64,000 bases of DNA from Xanthobacteraceae bacterium (GCA_022844485.1 JALHLQ010000012.1:1-64000), one strand, 5' to 3'; shown: positions 26,039-41,525, numbered from the stretch's first letter. Numbers and translations: made by a program. Notes: generated by a model from the sequence alone, not told the origin.

Positions 26039-26371
26039 CCCTGATGCGTCCGGATCGGAGCTTTGCAGGCGCTTCGCTGTCAGCGGAAGAGCACAACTAA
26101 AACGATAATATTCACGACGAACCTACTTCCGTTATACGTGACATGTTTGCCGCTCGTCAGATCTAATGCTGTGCGTCGGTATTGTGCTACCGTCGCTCTA
26201 CTCGGCCAGCACCAGTTCATTAACCCGAATCGCGAAAGCTCGACCGTCGAGCCGTCCTGCCGGACGCGACGGCTCAACTTATCCCGGCGCAGCCCTCCCC
26301 CGGCCCGGGCGTTCCGCTCGTCGCCGGATGTCTCGATCTGACGGGCCTGCGTCGGCATGGGGAGGATGACG
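26039..26371. other. Intergenic region upstream of the chemoreceptor
   Basis: About 330 bases, AT-richer than the surroundings near 26095-26230. The frames on the minus strand are shadows of the chemoreceptor gene. It probably holds the chemoreceptor promoter, but I see no clear -35/-10 pair. Confidence 0.4.
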
Positions 26372-28444
26372 ATGACGTGGTCCATTCGCCGCCGGTTCGC
26401 GGACCTGAAGATCCGCACGCGGATCGCCGTGATCATCGCGCCGCTCATGCTGGGCTTGCTGACGGCCTCGGCCCTCGCGACGCTGGAAAAGCGACGCGAG
26501 TGGATCAACATGGACAATCTCGCGCGGCTGGCCGATCTGATGAACGACATCAGCGCTCTTGTGCATGAGCTGCAGAAGGAGCGCGGCATGACGGGCGTCT
26601 TCATCACAAGCAAGGGCGCGCAGTTCGCAAGCGAACTGCAGACGCAGCGCCAGGCGACCAGCGCTCGGCGCGCAGCATTCGAAAAGGCTGCCGTGGAAAT
26701 CGAGCCCGGCCGTTTCGGAACGTCCTTGTCGGTGGCGGTCGCGCGGGTTCGCACCGAGGTTTCGAAGCTCGATGCGATGCGGCAGCAGATTTCGGCCTTC
26801 GCCGTCAGCGGAACCGAAGGCACCGGCTTCTACACGAGCACGATCCGTGCGCTCCTCGAGCTCGTTCCGGACATGATGTCCGGCGTCAATCACGCCGACG
26901 CTGCGAAGATGATGACGGCCTATTTCAACCTGATGCAGGGAAAAGAGCGCGCCGGACAGGAGCGCGCGCTTGGAGCACAAGGTTTTTCATCCGGCAAGTT
27001 CACGCCGGAGCAGTACCGTCGTTTTTCCATGCTCGGCATCGAGCAGGACGGGTTCTTCCGAACGTTCGAGCTCTATGCGCCCGAGCGCCACGCAAAAGCG
27101 TTCCGCGACACGGTGGCGGGCCCGCCCGTCGCCGAGGTCGCCAGAATGCGAAAGCTTGCCGTCGACGGCGGCGAACGCGGCGAACTCGGCGGAGTCACCG
27201 GCCCGCAGTGGTTTGCCGCCACGACCCAGCGCATCGACCTCATGAAGACCGTCGAAGACAAGATCGCCGACGAACTTGGCGATTTTGCGCAGGCTGTCAG
27301 CGCGTCCGCGCGCCGGGAATTCATGTCCGGTCTCGTCGCCGGCGGGGGCATGCTCGTGTTGAGCGCCTTCCTGGCGTTTCTGGTCAGCCGCCAGATCGTG
27401 GCGTCGTTGACCGGAATGGGCGAGGCGATGCAGCGCCTCGCCAAAGGCGACACCAGCACCGCCATCCCGGCGCTCGGTCAGAGGGACGAGATCGGCGCCA
27501 TGGCAGGCTCGGTGCAGGTCTTCAAGGACAACATGATCGAGGCCGAGCGGCTGCGCGCTGAGCGGGTTGAAGCCGAGAAGCGGGCGGCCGACGAGAAGCG
27601 CGCCGCCATGCACAAGCTCGCCGGCGATTTCGAGTCGACTGTCGGCGGCATCATCGGCACGGTGACGTCTGCCTCGGCCGAACTGGAGGCTGCCGCGAAC
27701 ACGCTGACCCGCACCGCAGAGACCGGCCAGCAACTCGCCGGCACGGTCGCCGCGGCGTCCGAAGAGGCTTCGTCCAATGTTCAGTCAGTGGCTTCGGCCG
27801 CGGAGGAAATGGCCGGTTCCGTGAACGAAATCGGCCGGCAGGTGCAGGAATCGAGCAAGATCGCCACGGAGGCGGTGGCGCAAGCGGAAAAGACCGACGG
27901 ACGCATCAACGAGCTGTCGCAGGCGGCGAGCCGCATCGGCGACGTGGTGAAACTCATCACCGCCATTGCCGAGCAGACCAATCTGCTCGCGCTCAATGCA
28001 ACCATCGAGGCGGCGCGCGCCGGAGAGGCGGGCCGGGGCTTTGCCGTGGTCGCGCAGGAGGTGAAGGCGCTCGCCGCGCAAACAGCGAAGGCGACCGACG
28101 AGATTTCCGGCCAGATCACCGGGATGCAATCGGCGACCCAAGAGGCGGTGGTCGCCATCAAGGAGATCGGCGGCACCATCAACCGCATTTCTGAGATCGC
28201 GGCGACCATCGCCGCGGCGGTCGAGGAGCAGGGCGCGGCGACGCAGGAAATCGCCCGCAACGTTCAGCAGGCGGCCCAGGGCACGACGCAGGTGGCGCAG
28301 ACCATTTCCGACGTGAACAAGGGCGCGGCCGAGACTGGCGCAGCCTCGGCGCAGGTTCTCAGCTCCGCGCAGTCGCTCTCGGGCGAAAGCAGCCGGCTGA
28401 AGCTGGAGGTCGACCGCTTTCTGAGCACGGTCCGGGCCGCGTAA
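26372..28444 (+). CDS. Methyl-accepting chemotaxis protein with NIT-type sensor domain
   Basis: The product (690 residues) has a first membrane helix (about 15-37) and a helical periplasmic nitrate/nitrite-sensing (NIT) domain (about 45-290, VHELQKERGMTGVFITSKG and MTAYFNLMQGKERAGQERAL). A second membrane helix lies at about 315-340, followed by a HAMP domain and the MCP signalling hairpin with NATIEAARAGEAGRGFAVVA. The Shine-Dalgarno GGGGAGG (26359-26365) fits the ATG at 26372 better than the upstream ATG codons. It likely couples ligand sensing to CheA. It starts a run of signalling genes. Confidence 0.92.
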   Translation: MTWSIRRRFADLKIRTRIAVIIAPLMLGLLTASALATLEKRREWINMDNLARLADLMNDISALVHELQKERGMTGVFITSKGAQFASELQTQRQATSARRAAFEKAAVEIEPGRFGTSLSVAVARVRTEVSKLDAMRQQISAFAVSGTEGTGFYTSTIRALLELVPDMMSGVNHADAAKMMTAYFNLMQGKERAGQERALGAQGFSSGKFTPEQYRRFSMLGIEQDGFFRTFELYAPERHAKAFRDTVAGPPVAEVARMRKLAVDGGERGELGGVTGPQWFAATTQRIDLMKTVEDKIADELGDFAQAVSASARREFMSGLVAGGGMLVLSAFLAFLVSRQIVASLTGMGEAMQRLAKGDTSTAIPALGQRDEIGAMAGSVQVFKDNMIEAERLRAERVEAEKRAADEKRAAMHKLAGDFESTVGGIIGTVTSASAELEAAANTLTRTAETGQQLAGTVAAASEEASSNVQSVASAAEEMAGSVNEIGRQVQESSKIATEAVAQAEKTDGRINELSQAASRIGDVVKLITAIAEQTNLLALNATIEAARAGEAGRGFAVVAQEVKALAAQTAKATDEISGQITGMQSATQEAVVAIKEIGGTINRISEIAATIAAAVEEQGAATQEIARNVQQAAQGTTQVAQTISDVNKGAAETGAASAQVLSSAQSLSGESSRLKLEVDRFLSTVRAA

Positions 28445-28607
28445 GAGAGCGGCCGACCGGCATGCGGAGTAGATCCGACATTCGCGGCGTTCCCGTGCGG
28501 GCCGTCTGTCAGGTTTGTGCGTCGGGGCTGCAAAAAGGGCCTCAACTGTTGTAAGGGGGAGGGGGCAGAGCTCGGCCGGTCCCGGGCCGCAGACTTTAAG
28601 GACGCTC

Positions 28608-28997
28608 GTGAGGGAAATCAGGAAGGCCGCCGCCGCCGCAACCATCGTGCTCGCCATCATCCCGGGCGGCGCGCAGGCCGAGACTCACAACAAACGCCAA
28701 CCCCAGCTTGTCGCGAGCTTCTACGCCAGCGGCGCACGAACGGCATCCGGAGAACGGTTCGATCCGCATGGGCTGACGGCTGCGCATCGCTCGCTGCCCT
28801 TCGGCACCCTATTGACGGTCCGGCACGGCCGCAAAGCGGTCACCGTTCGGATCAATGACCGTGGTCCGTTTGTGCACCGCCGCTCCCTCGACCTCTCGCT
28901 CGGCGCCGCCCGGGCGCTCGGGGCGCACCGGCGCGGCGTCTTCCGGGTGAGAGCCGAAAGCCCGATGCCAAGGCCGCGGCCAGCGGACCCGCGTTAA
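28608..28997 (+). CDS. RlpA-like double-psi beta-barrel protein
   Basis: The 129-residue product starts with GTG, preceded by AAGGA. It has a signal peptide (AAAAATIVLAIIPGGAQA) and one double-psi beta-barrel domain: VASFYASGARTASGERFDPH, AAHRSLPFGTLLTVRHG and VRINDRGPFVHRRSLDLSLG, the septal-ring lytic transglycosylase RlpA core. It lacks a SPOR domain. RlpA proteins cut naked glycan strands in peptidoglycan. The upstream in-frame extension to 28515 has no ribosome binding site. Confidence 0.85.
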   Translation: MREIRKAAAAATIVLAIIPGGAQAETHNKRQPQLVASFYASGARTASGERFDPHGLTAAHRSLPFGTLLTVRHGRKAVTVRINDRGPFVHRRSLDLSLGAARALGAHRRGVFRVRAESPMPRPRPADPR

Positions 28998-29479
28998 GCA
29001 CAAAGACAACGCCGCGCGCGGGGCGACCCGCGGGCCTCACCTTGCAGCGCACCTCATGATTCTTGCATTGCAACATGCCTGCCGAACCGGATGCGAATGC
29101 CGAATCGGAACCGCGTTCCGCCTCATAGCCTTTATGCAGGCTTGTCCGCCGCTTAGGACCGGGAACCAAAGAGCTTCCCAGGCGTTTCGATCCTTGGCGC
29201 GGGTCCGCATCCACGGACCCGCAAGGGGGGAAGCCAGTTGCGGACAGCGTTTGTCGTGAGCCGTGGGGCTCGTAGATCGCCTTTCGAGTTCGAGTCTCTT
29301 TCCGGCTCGGATCATTGTTCTGGTCCGCCATCCCCGCAACCCGGTGTGACCTCAATCCCGTCGTGCATCCGCCGACCACGCGGACCGTCCGGAATGCGCG
29401 CGCGCGGCACGGCGGCAATTCCATCGACCGGCCCCCAATTCACGACCCCCGCAACAAACCAGAGTCTGGAGGAGCGAGC
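28998..29479. other. Intergenic region upstream of the poly-HAMP kinase
   Basis: About 480 bases with no convincing gene. GGGTCCGCATCCACGGACCC near 29197-29222 forms a 7-bp hairpin. A TTCGAGTTCGAGTCTC stretch near 29283 resembles a tRNA T-arm but has no cloverleaf. The minus-strand frame across it is not supported. Confidence 0.45.
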
Positions 29480-35779
<6,300 letters not shown>

Positions 35780-35788
35780 GAGGCCCCG

Positions 35789-37684
35789 ATGAGGGCTGAG
35801 GCAACCAAGAGCGATATCGTCAACATCCTGCTGGTCGATGACCAGCCGGCGAAACTCTTGAGCTATGAAGTCATCCTGCGCGAGCTCGGCGAGAATCTGC
35901 TGAAAGCGTCGTCGGCGCAGGAAGCGTTCGAACAACTCCTCAAGAACGAGATCGCCGTGCTGCTCGTCGATGTGTGCATGCCGGAACTCGACGGCTTCCA
36001 GCTTGCGCAGATGGTGCGCGAGCATCCGCGCTTTCAGAAGACCTCGATCATCTTCATTTCGGCGATCCAGATTGCGGACGCCGACCGCCTGCGCGGCTAT
36101 GAGGTCGGAGCCGTGGACTATGTGCCGGTCCCGGTCGTGCCGGAGGTGTTGCGGGCGAAAGTCCGGGTCTTTGCCGAACTCTACCGCAAGACGCGCCAGC
36201 TCGAGCAATTGAACCAGGAGCTGGAGCGGCGTGTCAGCGAGCGCACGGCCGATCTCCAGCAATCGACCGAGAAGCTGCGCCAAAGCGAGCAGCGCCGCAG
36301 CCTCGCTCTCGCCGCCGGACAGATGGGGTCCTGGGATTGGGATGTCGCGCGCAATGAGGGCGCCGTGGACGAGGGACAGTGCCGTATCTTCGGCCTGGAT
36401 CCGCATACATTCAAGCCCGCTTTGCATACCGTCAAGCCGCTGATCCATCCAGACGATTGGCCGAGGCTGATGGAAGCCGCCCAGGAGATGCTCGAAGACG
36501 GGCAGGCGAAGCAAATCGAGTTCCGGGTGTGCCGGCCGAACAAGGATTTGCGCTGGTGCATCGGCAGCGCCGCCGCCACTCTCGACGAGGCCGGGCGGGT
36601 CGAGCGGATCAGCGGCGTCACGCTCGACATCACCGAGCGCAAGCACGCCGAGGAGCGGCAGCTCCTGCTCGCGCGCGAGGTCGATCACCGCGCCAAGAAC
36701 GCGCTGTCGGTGGTGCAATCGGTGATGCGTCTGACGCGCGCCGAAACAATGGATGATTATGTGGAGGCGATCGAAGGGCGGGTGCGCGCGCTTGCCTCCG
36801 CGCACAAGCTTCTGTCCCAGTCGCGCTGGGAAGGCGCCGATCTGCATACGCTGATCGAGGAGGAACTCGGTCCGTACCGCTCGGCCGGCATCAACGATAT
36901 TGTGGCGAGCGGCACGGCTGTCCTGCTGCCTGCCGGAACGGCGCAGACGCTCGCGCTGGCCTTGCACGAACTCGCCACGAATGCCGCCAAGTACGGCGCG
37001 CTCGCGGTCGAGGACGGACAAGTCGAAGTCTCCTGGCATCTCCAATCGGGCGAGCTCGCGATCGACTGGGTCGAGAATGGCGGGCCAAAAGTCGTTCCGC
37101 CCCGGTCCTCGGGTTTCGGCACGAAAGTGATCACGACCAGCGTCGAGGGGCAGCTCGGCGGAAGCATCGCCTTCGAATGGCGCACGGACGGTTTGCGCTG
37201 CGCGATGAAGTTTCCGATCGCCTATCATGCGCGAGAGTATCCGCCGGAGCGGTTCGGCGCGAACGACGCGGCGGCGCCCATGCCGAGCGTCGCGAACGCC
37301 CGCCGCGTGCTGCTGCTCGAGGATGAGGCCCTCGTCGCCTTGATGGTCGAGGAGTTTCTTCAGGATCTCGGCCTGACGGTGATCGGGCCTTTCAACACCG
37401 TGAAGGCAGCGCACACGGCGCTCGAGCAGGAGGACATCGACTGCGCGATCCTCGACGTGAACCTGCGCGGTGAAGTCAGCTATCCCCTTGCCGAGATCCT
37501 GAGCGAGCGGGGAATCCCGTTTGTCTTTCTCAGCGGCTACGACTCGCAGGGCATCGACCCGCGATTCGCGCATTGCACCGTCTTGCGCAAGCCGATCGAC
37601 CGGCGCGCGCTGGAGCGCGTGTTCGAGAACGCCGCGCCGATCGCGGCCAAGGCGCGGGATGCGAGGTTGAGCCGCCACGCGTGA
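35789..37684 (+). CDS. REC-PAS-HWE histidine kinase-REC protein
   Basis: The 631-residue product has an N-terminal receiver (Asp61 in VDVCMPELDGF), a coiled coil (130-170), a PAS domain (about 172-285, GSWDWDVARNEG to GVTLDITERKHAE) and an HWE-family kinase. The phospho-His is His300 in EVDHRAKNALSVVQ, the N-box LALHELATNAAKYGAL, and the family hallmark DWVENGGPKV. A C-terminal receiver follows (about 515-620, Asp in CAILDVNLRGEVSYP). HWE kinases often feed the alphaproteobacterial general stress response, which is not shown here. AGGAGG precedes the ATG, 9 bases after the poly-HAMP kinase. Confidence 0.92.
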   Translation: MRAEATKSDIVNILLVDDQPAKLLSYEVILRELGENLLKASSAQEAFEQLLKNEIAVLLVDVCMPELDGFQLAQMVREHPRFQKTSIIFISAIQIADADRLRGYEVGAVDYVPVPVVPEVLRAKVRVFAELYRKTRQLEQLNQELERRVSERTADLQQSTEKLRQSEQRRSLALAAGQMGSWDWDVARNEGAVDEGQCRIFGLDPHTFKPALHTVKPLIHPDDWPRLMEAAQEMLEDGQAKQIEFRVCRPNKDLRWCIGSAAATLDEAGRVERISGVTLDITERKHAEERQLLLAREVDHRAKNALSVVQSVMRLTRAETMDDYVEAIEGRVRALASAHKLLSQSRWEGADLHTLIEEELGPYRSAGINDIVASGTAVLLPAGTAQTLALALHELATNAAKYGALAVEDGQVEVSWHLQSGELAIDWVENGGPKVVPPRSSGFGTKVITTSVEGQLGGSIAFEWRTDGLRCAMKFPIAYHAREYPPERFGANDAAAPMPSVANARRVLLLEDEALVALMVEEFLQDLGLTVIGPFNTVKAAHTALEQEDIDCAILDVNLRGEVSYPLAEILSERGIPFVFLSGYDSQGIDPRFAHCTVLRKPIDRRALERVFENAAPIAAKARDARLSRHA

Positions 37685-37750
37685 TTGCGCCATGAGCCGG
37701 TTTTCGGCTCCGGTATTTTTTGCCGAATCTCTTGCCCGGGCGGACGGCGG

Positions 37751-37788
37751 CGTGTTACGGCGAAATCCACGATGGCGCTGCGCGCGCC
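37751..37788 (+). repeat. 38-bp motif upstream of terS (copy 1)
   Basis: CGTGTTACGGCGAAATCCAC followed by GATGGCGCTGCGCGCGCC matches 45181-45218 at 33 of 38 positions. In both places a CGGGCGG-T-run hairpin follows and then a phage structural gene. It may be a shared late promoter or processing region (inference). Confidence 0.55.
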
Positions 37789-37796
37789 GAAAAGAG

Positions 37797-37821
37797 CCGC
37801 CCCGCTCCGGGCGGTTTTTTT
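37797..37821 (+). terminator. Hairpin terminator upstream of terS
   Basis: CCGCCC (37797-37802), six bases, GGGCGG (37809-37814) and seven T residues. It would end transcription from the kinase operon before the prophage late genes. Confidence 0.75.
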
Positions 37822-37933
37822 GTTGCCCGCATGCGTGTGGGCGCCGGGCCTGCGCTCCTCGTGTCTCACGCGCGTTCGGCCAATACGGACGAAGCCGGAC
37901 AAAGCCCCCGGTTTGGGGAGAGAGTATCAACTG

Positions 37934-38317
37934 ATGCCCGCACGAACTCCGCCCAGGAGAGCCGTGCCGCGGGGCCGGCCGATGCGCGATGCGCTGTTGC
38001 GCGAGCTTGAACGCGACGCCGGGGACGCAGACGGGCAGGTCACGACGAAGATCGAGTTCATCGCACGCAAGCTCGTCGCGCTGGCGGCGAAGGGCGAGCT
38101 GTCCGCGATCAAGGAGATCCACGACCGCATCGACGGGCGCCCGTCGCCAGCGGCCGAGGTCGTCCTCACCGAGGAGAAAAGCTTGCGTGATCTATCCGCC
38201 GACGAACTTGATGCGCGAATTGAGCGCGCCCTCGCGCATGTTGAGCAGCTCTTGGACGGAGAAACTGGGCCGCGGCCGGGCGCAAAGTCATCTCCTCACA
38301 TTTGCAAGCGCGATTGA
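37934..38317 (+). CDS. terS: Phage terminase small subunit (candidate)
   Basis: The 127-residue product (MPARTPPRRAVPRGRPMRDA..., with TTKIEFIARKLVALAAKGEL and ELDARIERALAHVEQLLDGE) is basic at the N-terminus with a helical centre. The assignment as DNA-recognition subunit rests on size, helix content and position directly before and overlapping the large subunit. A direct domain match was not visible to me. Confidence 0.7.
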   Translation: MPARTPPRRAVPRGRPMRDALLRELERDAGDADGQVTTKIEFIARKLVALAAKGELSAIKEIHDRIDGRPSPAAEVVLTEEKSLRDLSADELDARIERALAHVEQLLDGETGPRPGAKSSPHICKRD

Positions 38318-39749
38318 CATTCCCGGCGCGCCGCTGCGCGCGGACGAGGATTGCGAGGAGTTTACGCCGGTCGAGGCGGCCTTCGCCGCGCATCATCTCG
38401 TCTGGCTCCACTGCCTGCAGAAGGTCGAGGACGGCGCGATCAAGCGGCTCATGGGGCTGATGCCGCCGGGCTCGGCGAAAAGCACCTATACGAGCGTTGT
38501 TTTTCCGGCGCATGCGATGGGCCGATTCCCCGGTTCGCTGGTGATGGTCGTCAATTACGGCGCGGACCTGCCGCGCAAATGGGGCCGCAAAGCGCGCTCG
38601 ATCGCCCGGCAAGAGCAATATCGCAGGATTTTCAACACGGCGCTTTCTCCGGAGAGCCAGGCCGCGGATGAGTGGGCGCTCGAAAACCGCTCGGAATTCC
38701 TCGGCGCCGGCCTGCTCACCGGCATCACCGGCCATCGCGCCGACGGCGTCGTCTGGGACGATCTGATCAAGGGCCGGGAGCAGGCGGACTCCGCCATCTT
38801 CCGCAACAAGACCTGGGACGCCTATTGTGACGATCTTCTCACCCGCAAGAAACCGCACGCGTGGGAGGTCGGCGTCACCACGCGCTGGCACGAGGACGAT
38901 CCGGCCGGGCGCATCCTGCCTGCGAACTACAACGGCGAGAGCGGCTGGATCAAAGGGCGCGACGGCAATGATTGGTATGTCGTGTGCATTCCCGCCGAGG
39001 CCGAGCGCGCCGACGACGTGCTGGGCCGCAAGATCGGCGAACGCATCTGGCCGGAATGGTTTCCGGCGGAGCATTTTGCCCCGTTCAAATCCAACGCGCG
39101 CACCTGGTCGGCCTTGTATCAGCAACGCCCGGCGCCGCTAGACGGCGACTACTTCAAGGCCGAATGGCTGAAGCCCTACGAGAGCGCACCCGACCGCGCG
39201 ACGCTGCGCGTCTATGGCGCGAGCGATTATGCGGTGACGGCGGACGGCGGCGACTACACCGTGCATGTCGTGGTCGGGCTCGACCCGGAAGGAAAGCCTT
39301 GGCTGCTCGATCTCTGGCGCGGGCAGACCGACTCGGCGGTGTGGATCGACGCGCTGTGCGACCTCGTCGCGCAGTGGAAGCCGATCGAATGGGCGGAAGA
39401 GAGCGGACAGATCCGCGGCGCGGTCGGCCCCTTCATCGACCGGCGGGCGCGCGAGCGCAACGCCTACGTCTATCGCCGGCAGTTTCCCGCGCGCGGCGAC
39501 AAGGCGGTGCGCGCGCAGGCGATGCGCGGGCTGATGGCGATGCGCGGCCTGCATGTCCCGATGCGCGCGCCCTGGCTCGCCGATCTGCGCGCCGAGCTCC
39601 TGAGCTTTCCCGCCGGCCGCGGCGACGACCAGGTCGATGCGCTGGGCCTCATCGGGCAGATGCTCGACACCGCGCAGGATGGATTTGCGCCGACGCCCGA
39701 GCCTCCGGCGCGCCGGTCGCGCCGCGCCGGCGGCTGGATGGGGGCGTGA
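38238..39749 (+). CDS. terL: Phage terminase large subunit
   Basis: The product (503 residues from this start) packages phage DNA. It has Walker A PPGSAKST (76-83), Walker B GVVWDDLIKG (about 170-179), the coupling region VTTRWHEDDPAGR, and an RNase H-like nuclease with VYGASDYAVTADGGDYTVH and the terminal GDDQVDALGLIGQML. The start is uncertain: ATG codons at 38211 and 38238 are both inside terS in another frame. The type resembles the terminases of P22-like and related podoviruses. Confidence 0.92.
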   Translation: MLSSSWTEKLGRGRAQSHLLTFASAIDIPGAPLRADEDCEEFTPVEAAFAAHHLVWLHCLQKVEDGAIKRLMGLMPPGSAKSTYTSVVFPAHAMGRFPGSLVMVVNYGADLPRKWGRKARSIARQEQYRRIFNTALSPESQAADEWALENRSEFLGAGLLTGITGHRADGVVWDDLIKGREQADSAIFRNKTWDAYCDDLLTRKKPHAWEVGVTTRWHEDDPAGRILPANYNGESGWIKGRDGNDWYVVCIPAEAERADDVLGRKIGERIWPEWFPAEHFAPFKSNARTWSALYQQRPAPLDGDYFKAEWLKPYESAPDRATLRVYGASDYAVTADGGDYTVHVVVGLDPEGKPWLLDLWRGQTDSAVWIDALCDLVAQWKPIEWAEESGQIRGAVGPFIDRRARERNAYVYRRQFPARGDKAVRAQAMRGLMAMRGLHVPMRAPWLADLRAELLSFPAGRGDDQVDALGLIGQMLDTAQDGFAPTPEPPARRSRRAGGWMGA

Positions 39750-39804
39750 AATCGGTTGTGTCTGTCCGCTGATCTTTAGGCAAGCAAACTGACGAGTGAA
39801 ATCG

Positions 39805-40683
39805 ATGTCGACGAATGACTCGCGCCCTTTGATGGTCGATTTTTCGATTCTGGGCGACATGCCTGAAATCTATCGCGAGGGGCGCATGCAGGACCTGCGG
39901 CGCGCCCTGCGCGGCGCGCCCGATACCAGCGGGCCCTCCTATGAGGACTGGACGCGCGCGTATCCGTGGCAGCGCGAGCAAGAACCCGAGCGGCGTCCTG
40001 CTGACCCGCGGCCCCAGCCGCCGCGGCGTCGCAACGAGCCGCAGTATTCGGATCTTCTGAAGAGTCCGAGCGACCTTTTACGCGAAAGAAGCGAGTTGCT
40101 TGCTCCAGTCGCACGGGGAGGCAAAGTCGCCGAGTTGCGCGCCCGTGAACCGACGATGCGTGAGCGGTTCGCGGCCATGATGATGGACGCGATAACCGGC
40201 GGCCGGCGGCCGACCGCGCGGGAGAGGCAGTTCGTCAGCGACATGATGGGCTCAACCGGCCTTGGCTCGACGGGCATAGGTTTGGTTGATTTCTCGCCCT
40301 TGGCCCCTTTGCTTGTAAGCGATGAACTCCAGAATGCGGTTCGCGCTCAAAACTGGCTCGATGCCCTTCTCGCAGTCCTTGGCCTAGCTTCCGTCGCCGG
40401 GCGCGGGGGTCGCGCGATAGTCGGAGGCGCTCGCAATCTTGGGCACAATCCGTTCAAGGGAAAGACCCCCGAGCGGATCGATGCTATGCTTCGCAGCAGC
40501 GGATTTTCAGCGCGCGGCGAAAACCCGATCGGTGGAAAAGGTAACTACGTCAATCCAGATACTCAACGGCCGTATCATATCGATGCCCAGCATTCGCCGC
40601 CGAAACCGCCGCATGTTGGAGTGGGTCGCCCACGACGGTTCAGAAACAAGGGTTTGAGTGACAGTAGAGACTATCCGTTATGA
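39805..40683 (+). CDS. Phage cargo protein with polymorphic-toxin-like C-terminus
   Basis: The 292-residue product starts with a 27-residue cassette (MVDFSILGDMPEIYREG...MQDLRRALR) and a SYEDWTRAYP cassette, both also present in the protein at 55616-56281 but in the opposite order. A Pro/Arg-rich linker, a helical region with GLVDFSPLAPLL and a hydrophobic stretch (LLAVLGLASVAG) follow. The last 80 residues (GGKGNYVNPDTQRPYHIDAQ, PPHVGVGRPRR, ending SRDYPL) look like a compact toxin domain, with conserved-looking Tyr, His-Ile-Asp, His-Val and Arg. The following ATG overlaps its stop, and the two following genes resemble Imm32 immunity proteins. The toxin family is not identified. GTG at 39796 is an alternative start. 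Confidence 0.6.
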   Translation: MSTNDSRPLMVDFSILGDMPEIYREGRMQDLRRALRGAPDTSGPSYEDWTRAYPWQREQEPERRPADPRPQPPRRRNEPQYSDLLKSPSDLLRERSELLAPVARGGKVAELRAREPTMRERFAAMMMDAITGGRRPTARERQFVSDMMGSTGLGSTGIGLVDFSPLAPLLVSDELQNAVRAQNWLDALLAVLGLASVAGRGGRAIVGGARNLGHNPFKGKTPERIDAMLRSSGFSARGENPIGGKGNYVNPDTQRPYHIDAQHSPPKPPHVGVGRPRRFRNKGLSDSRDYPL

Positions 40684-40931
40684 GCAACATGAAGATGATC
40701 GTTGAAGTTGAAAAAGCCGAGGCGGGGCATCCCGTCGAGGTCGTCTGGATCAGCGTTGATAAAGAGGCGCTGGAATCGCTTGTCGGCAGATTAGCGCGGC
40801 TCCACAGGCAGAAGACGGGCGACCACATTCATCTCATGTCGGAAGAATGGGGGTTGGGGGATTTGACTGCCAAGCCGACGGTGGCAGGGAATCATCCCGT
40901 TCATCACCTGCTGATAAGGCTGATCGAATAG
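40680..40931 (+). CDS. Imm32-like immunity protein 1
   Basis: The 83-residue product (MSNMKMIVEVEKAEAGHPVE...) ends with GDHIHLMSEEWGLGDL, then VHHLLIRLIE. The Asp-His-x-His-Leu-Met and Trp-Gly pattern followed by a His-containing terminal strand recalls Imm32-type immunity proteins of polymorphic toxin systems. Its ATG overlaps the toxin stop (ATGAG), which implies coupled translation, as expected for an antidote. Confidence 0.6.
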   Translation: MSNMKMIVEVEKAEAGHPVEVVWISVDKEALESLVGRLARLHRQKTGDHIHLMSEEWGLGDLTAKPTVAGNHPVHHLLIRLIE

Positions 40932-40956
40932 GCGCGCTATGCTCCTATGAGGCAAC

Positions 40957-41262
40957 ATGAAAACGATCGTTGAGATTGGAAAAGCCCAGTTCTTGATTGT
41001 AGAATCTGAAAACGGACACGAGGTGCGCATACATCTCGACGCAGCCGGCGCCGAGTTTCTGATCGAGACGATCCGCGCACTCATGAGAGCGCCCGAAAAA
41101 GATCATGCACATCTTCGTACCGGAGCCTGGGGTGGAAAGGAATTGACGAGCGGTCCTGCATCGGCGGAATCGGAATTGATCAACATGGTGACAATCCATT
41201 ATTGGCCGGGCGGTCAAGAGCAGTTCCGAGATGCGACCAAGTCCGTCGATGGAAATCGATGA
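40957..41262 (+). CDS. Imm32-like immunity protein 2
   Basis: The 101-residue product (MKTIVEIGKAQFLIVESENG...) has KDHAHLRTGAWGGKELTSGP and INMVTIHYWPGG, so it is a paralogue of the preceding protein with the same Asp-His-x-His-Leu core. Two non-identical immunity genes after one toxin suggest that an earlier toxin was replaced. The remnant at 41308-41480 directly downstream fits this view. Confidence 0.58.
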   Translation: MKTIVEIGKAQFLIVESENGHEVRIHLDAAGAEFLIETIRALMRAPEKDHAHLRTGAWGGKELTSGPASAESELINMVTIHYWPGGQEQFRDATKSVDGNR

Positions 41263-41307
41263 GGATGGAGGCGATAGCTTACACATGGCGTGGGGCTTCT
41301 CCACGGC

Positions 41308-41480
41308 ATGCCACTATATCACGGCACGGCCGCTGAATTCATCGTGAAGGACCCAGCGCCGATGCGGTCGGCCCTGCGGCATTCGATCCCGACAAACGAA
41401 ACTCAAACGATTTGATGTCCCGCATCGCCGCAACCGCCGGCGCGGCATATTCCCTCGGCGGCTTACCGGGCGGGCGCTGA
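41308..41480 (+). pseudogene. Collapsed ADP-ribosyltransferase-like toxin remnant
   Basis: The first frame reads MPLYHGTAAEFIVKDPAPM, with the LYHGT start of ART-type toxins. After about 60 bases, another frame reads PAAFDPDKRNSNDLMSRIAA and ends LGGLPGGR-stop. The second part corresponds to NAAFDPRKRDSADLL at the C-terminus of the ART-like protein at 52514-53587. The middle of the gene is missing, so this is a deletion relic. Confidence 0.55.
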
Positions 41481-41525
41481 TTTATCAACCGCCGCGCTGT
41501 TCTCACCAAACCAGAGTTCAAACCC

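Noticed and set aside
29190..29310. tRNA-like T-arm (GAGTTCGAGTCTC)
   Set aside because: No acceptor, D or anticodon arm could be built around it.
28852..29424. 190-codon minus-strand frame upstream of the poly-HAMP kinase
   Set aside because: It overlaps the RlpA gene and has no plausible start context or domain.
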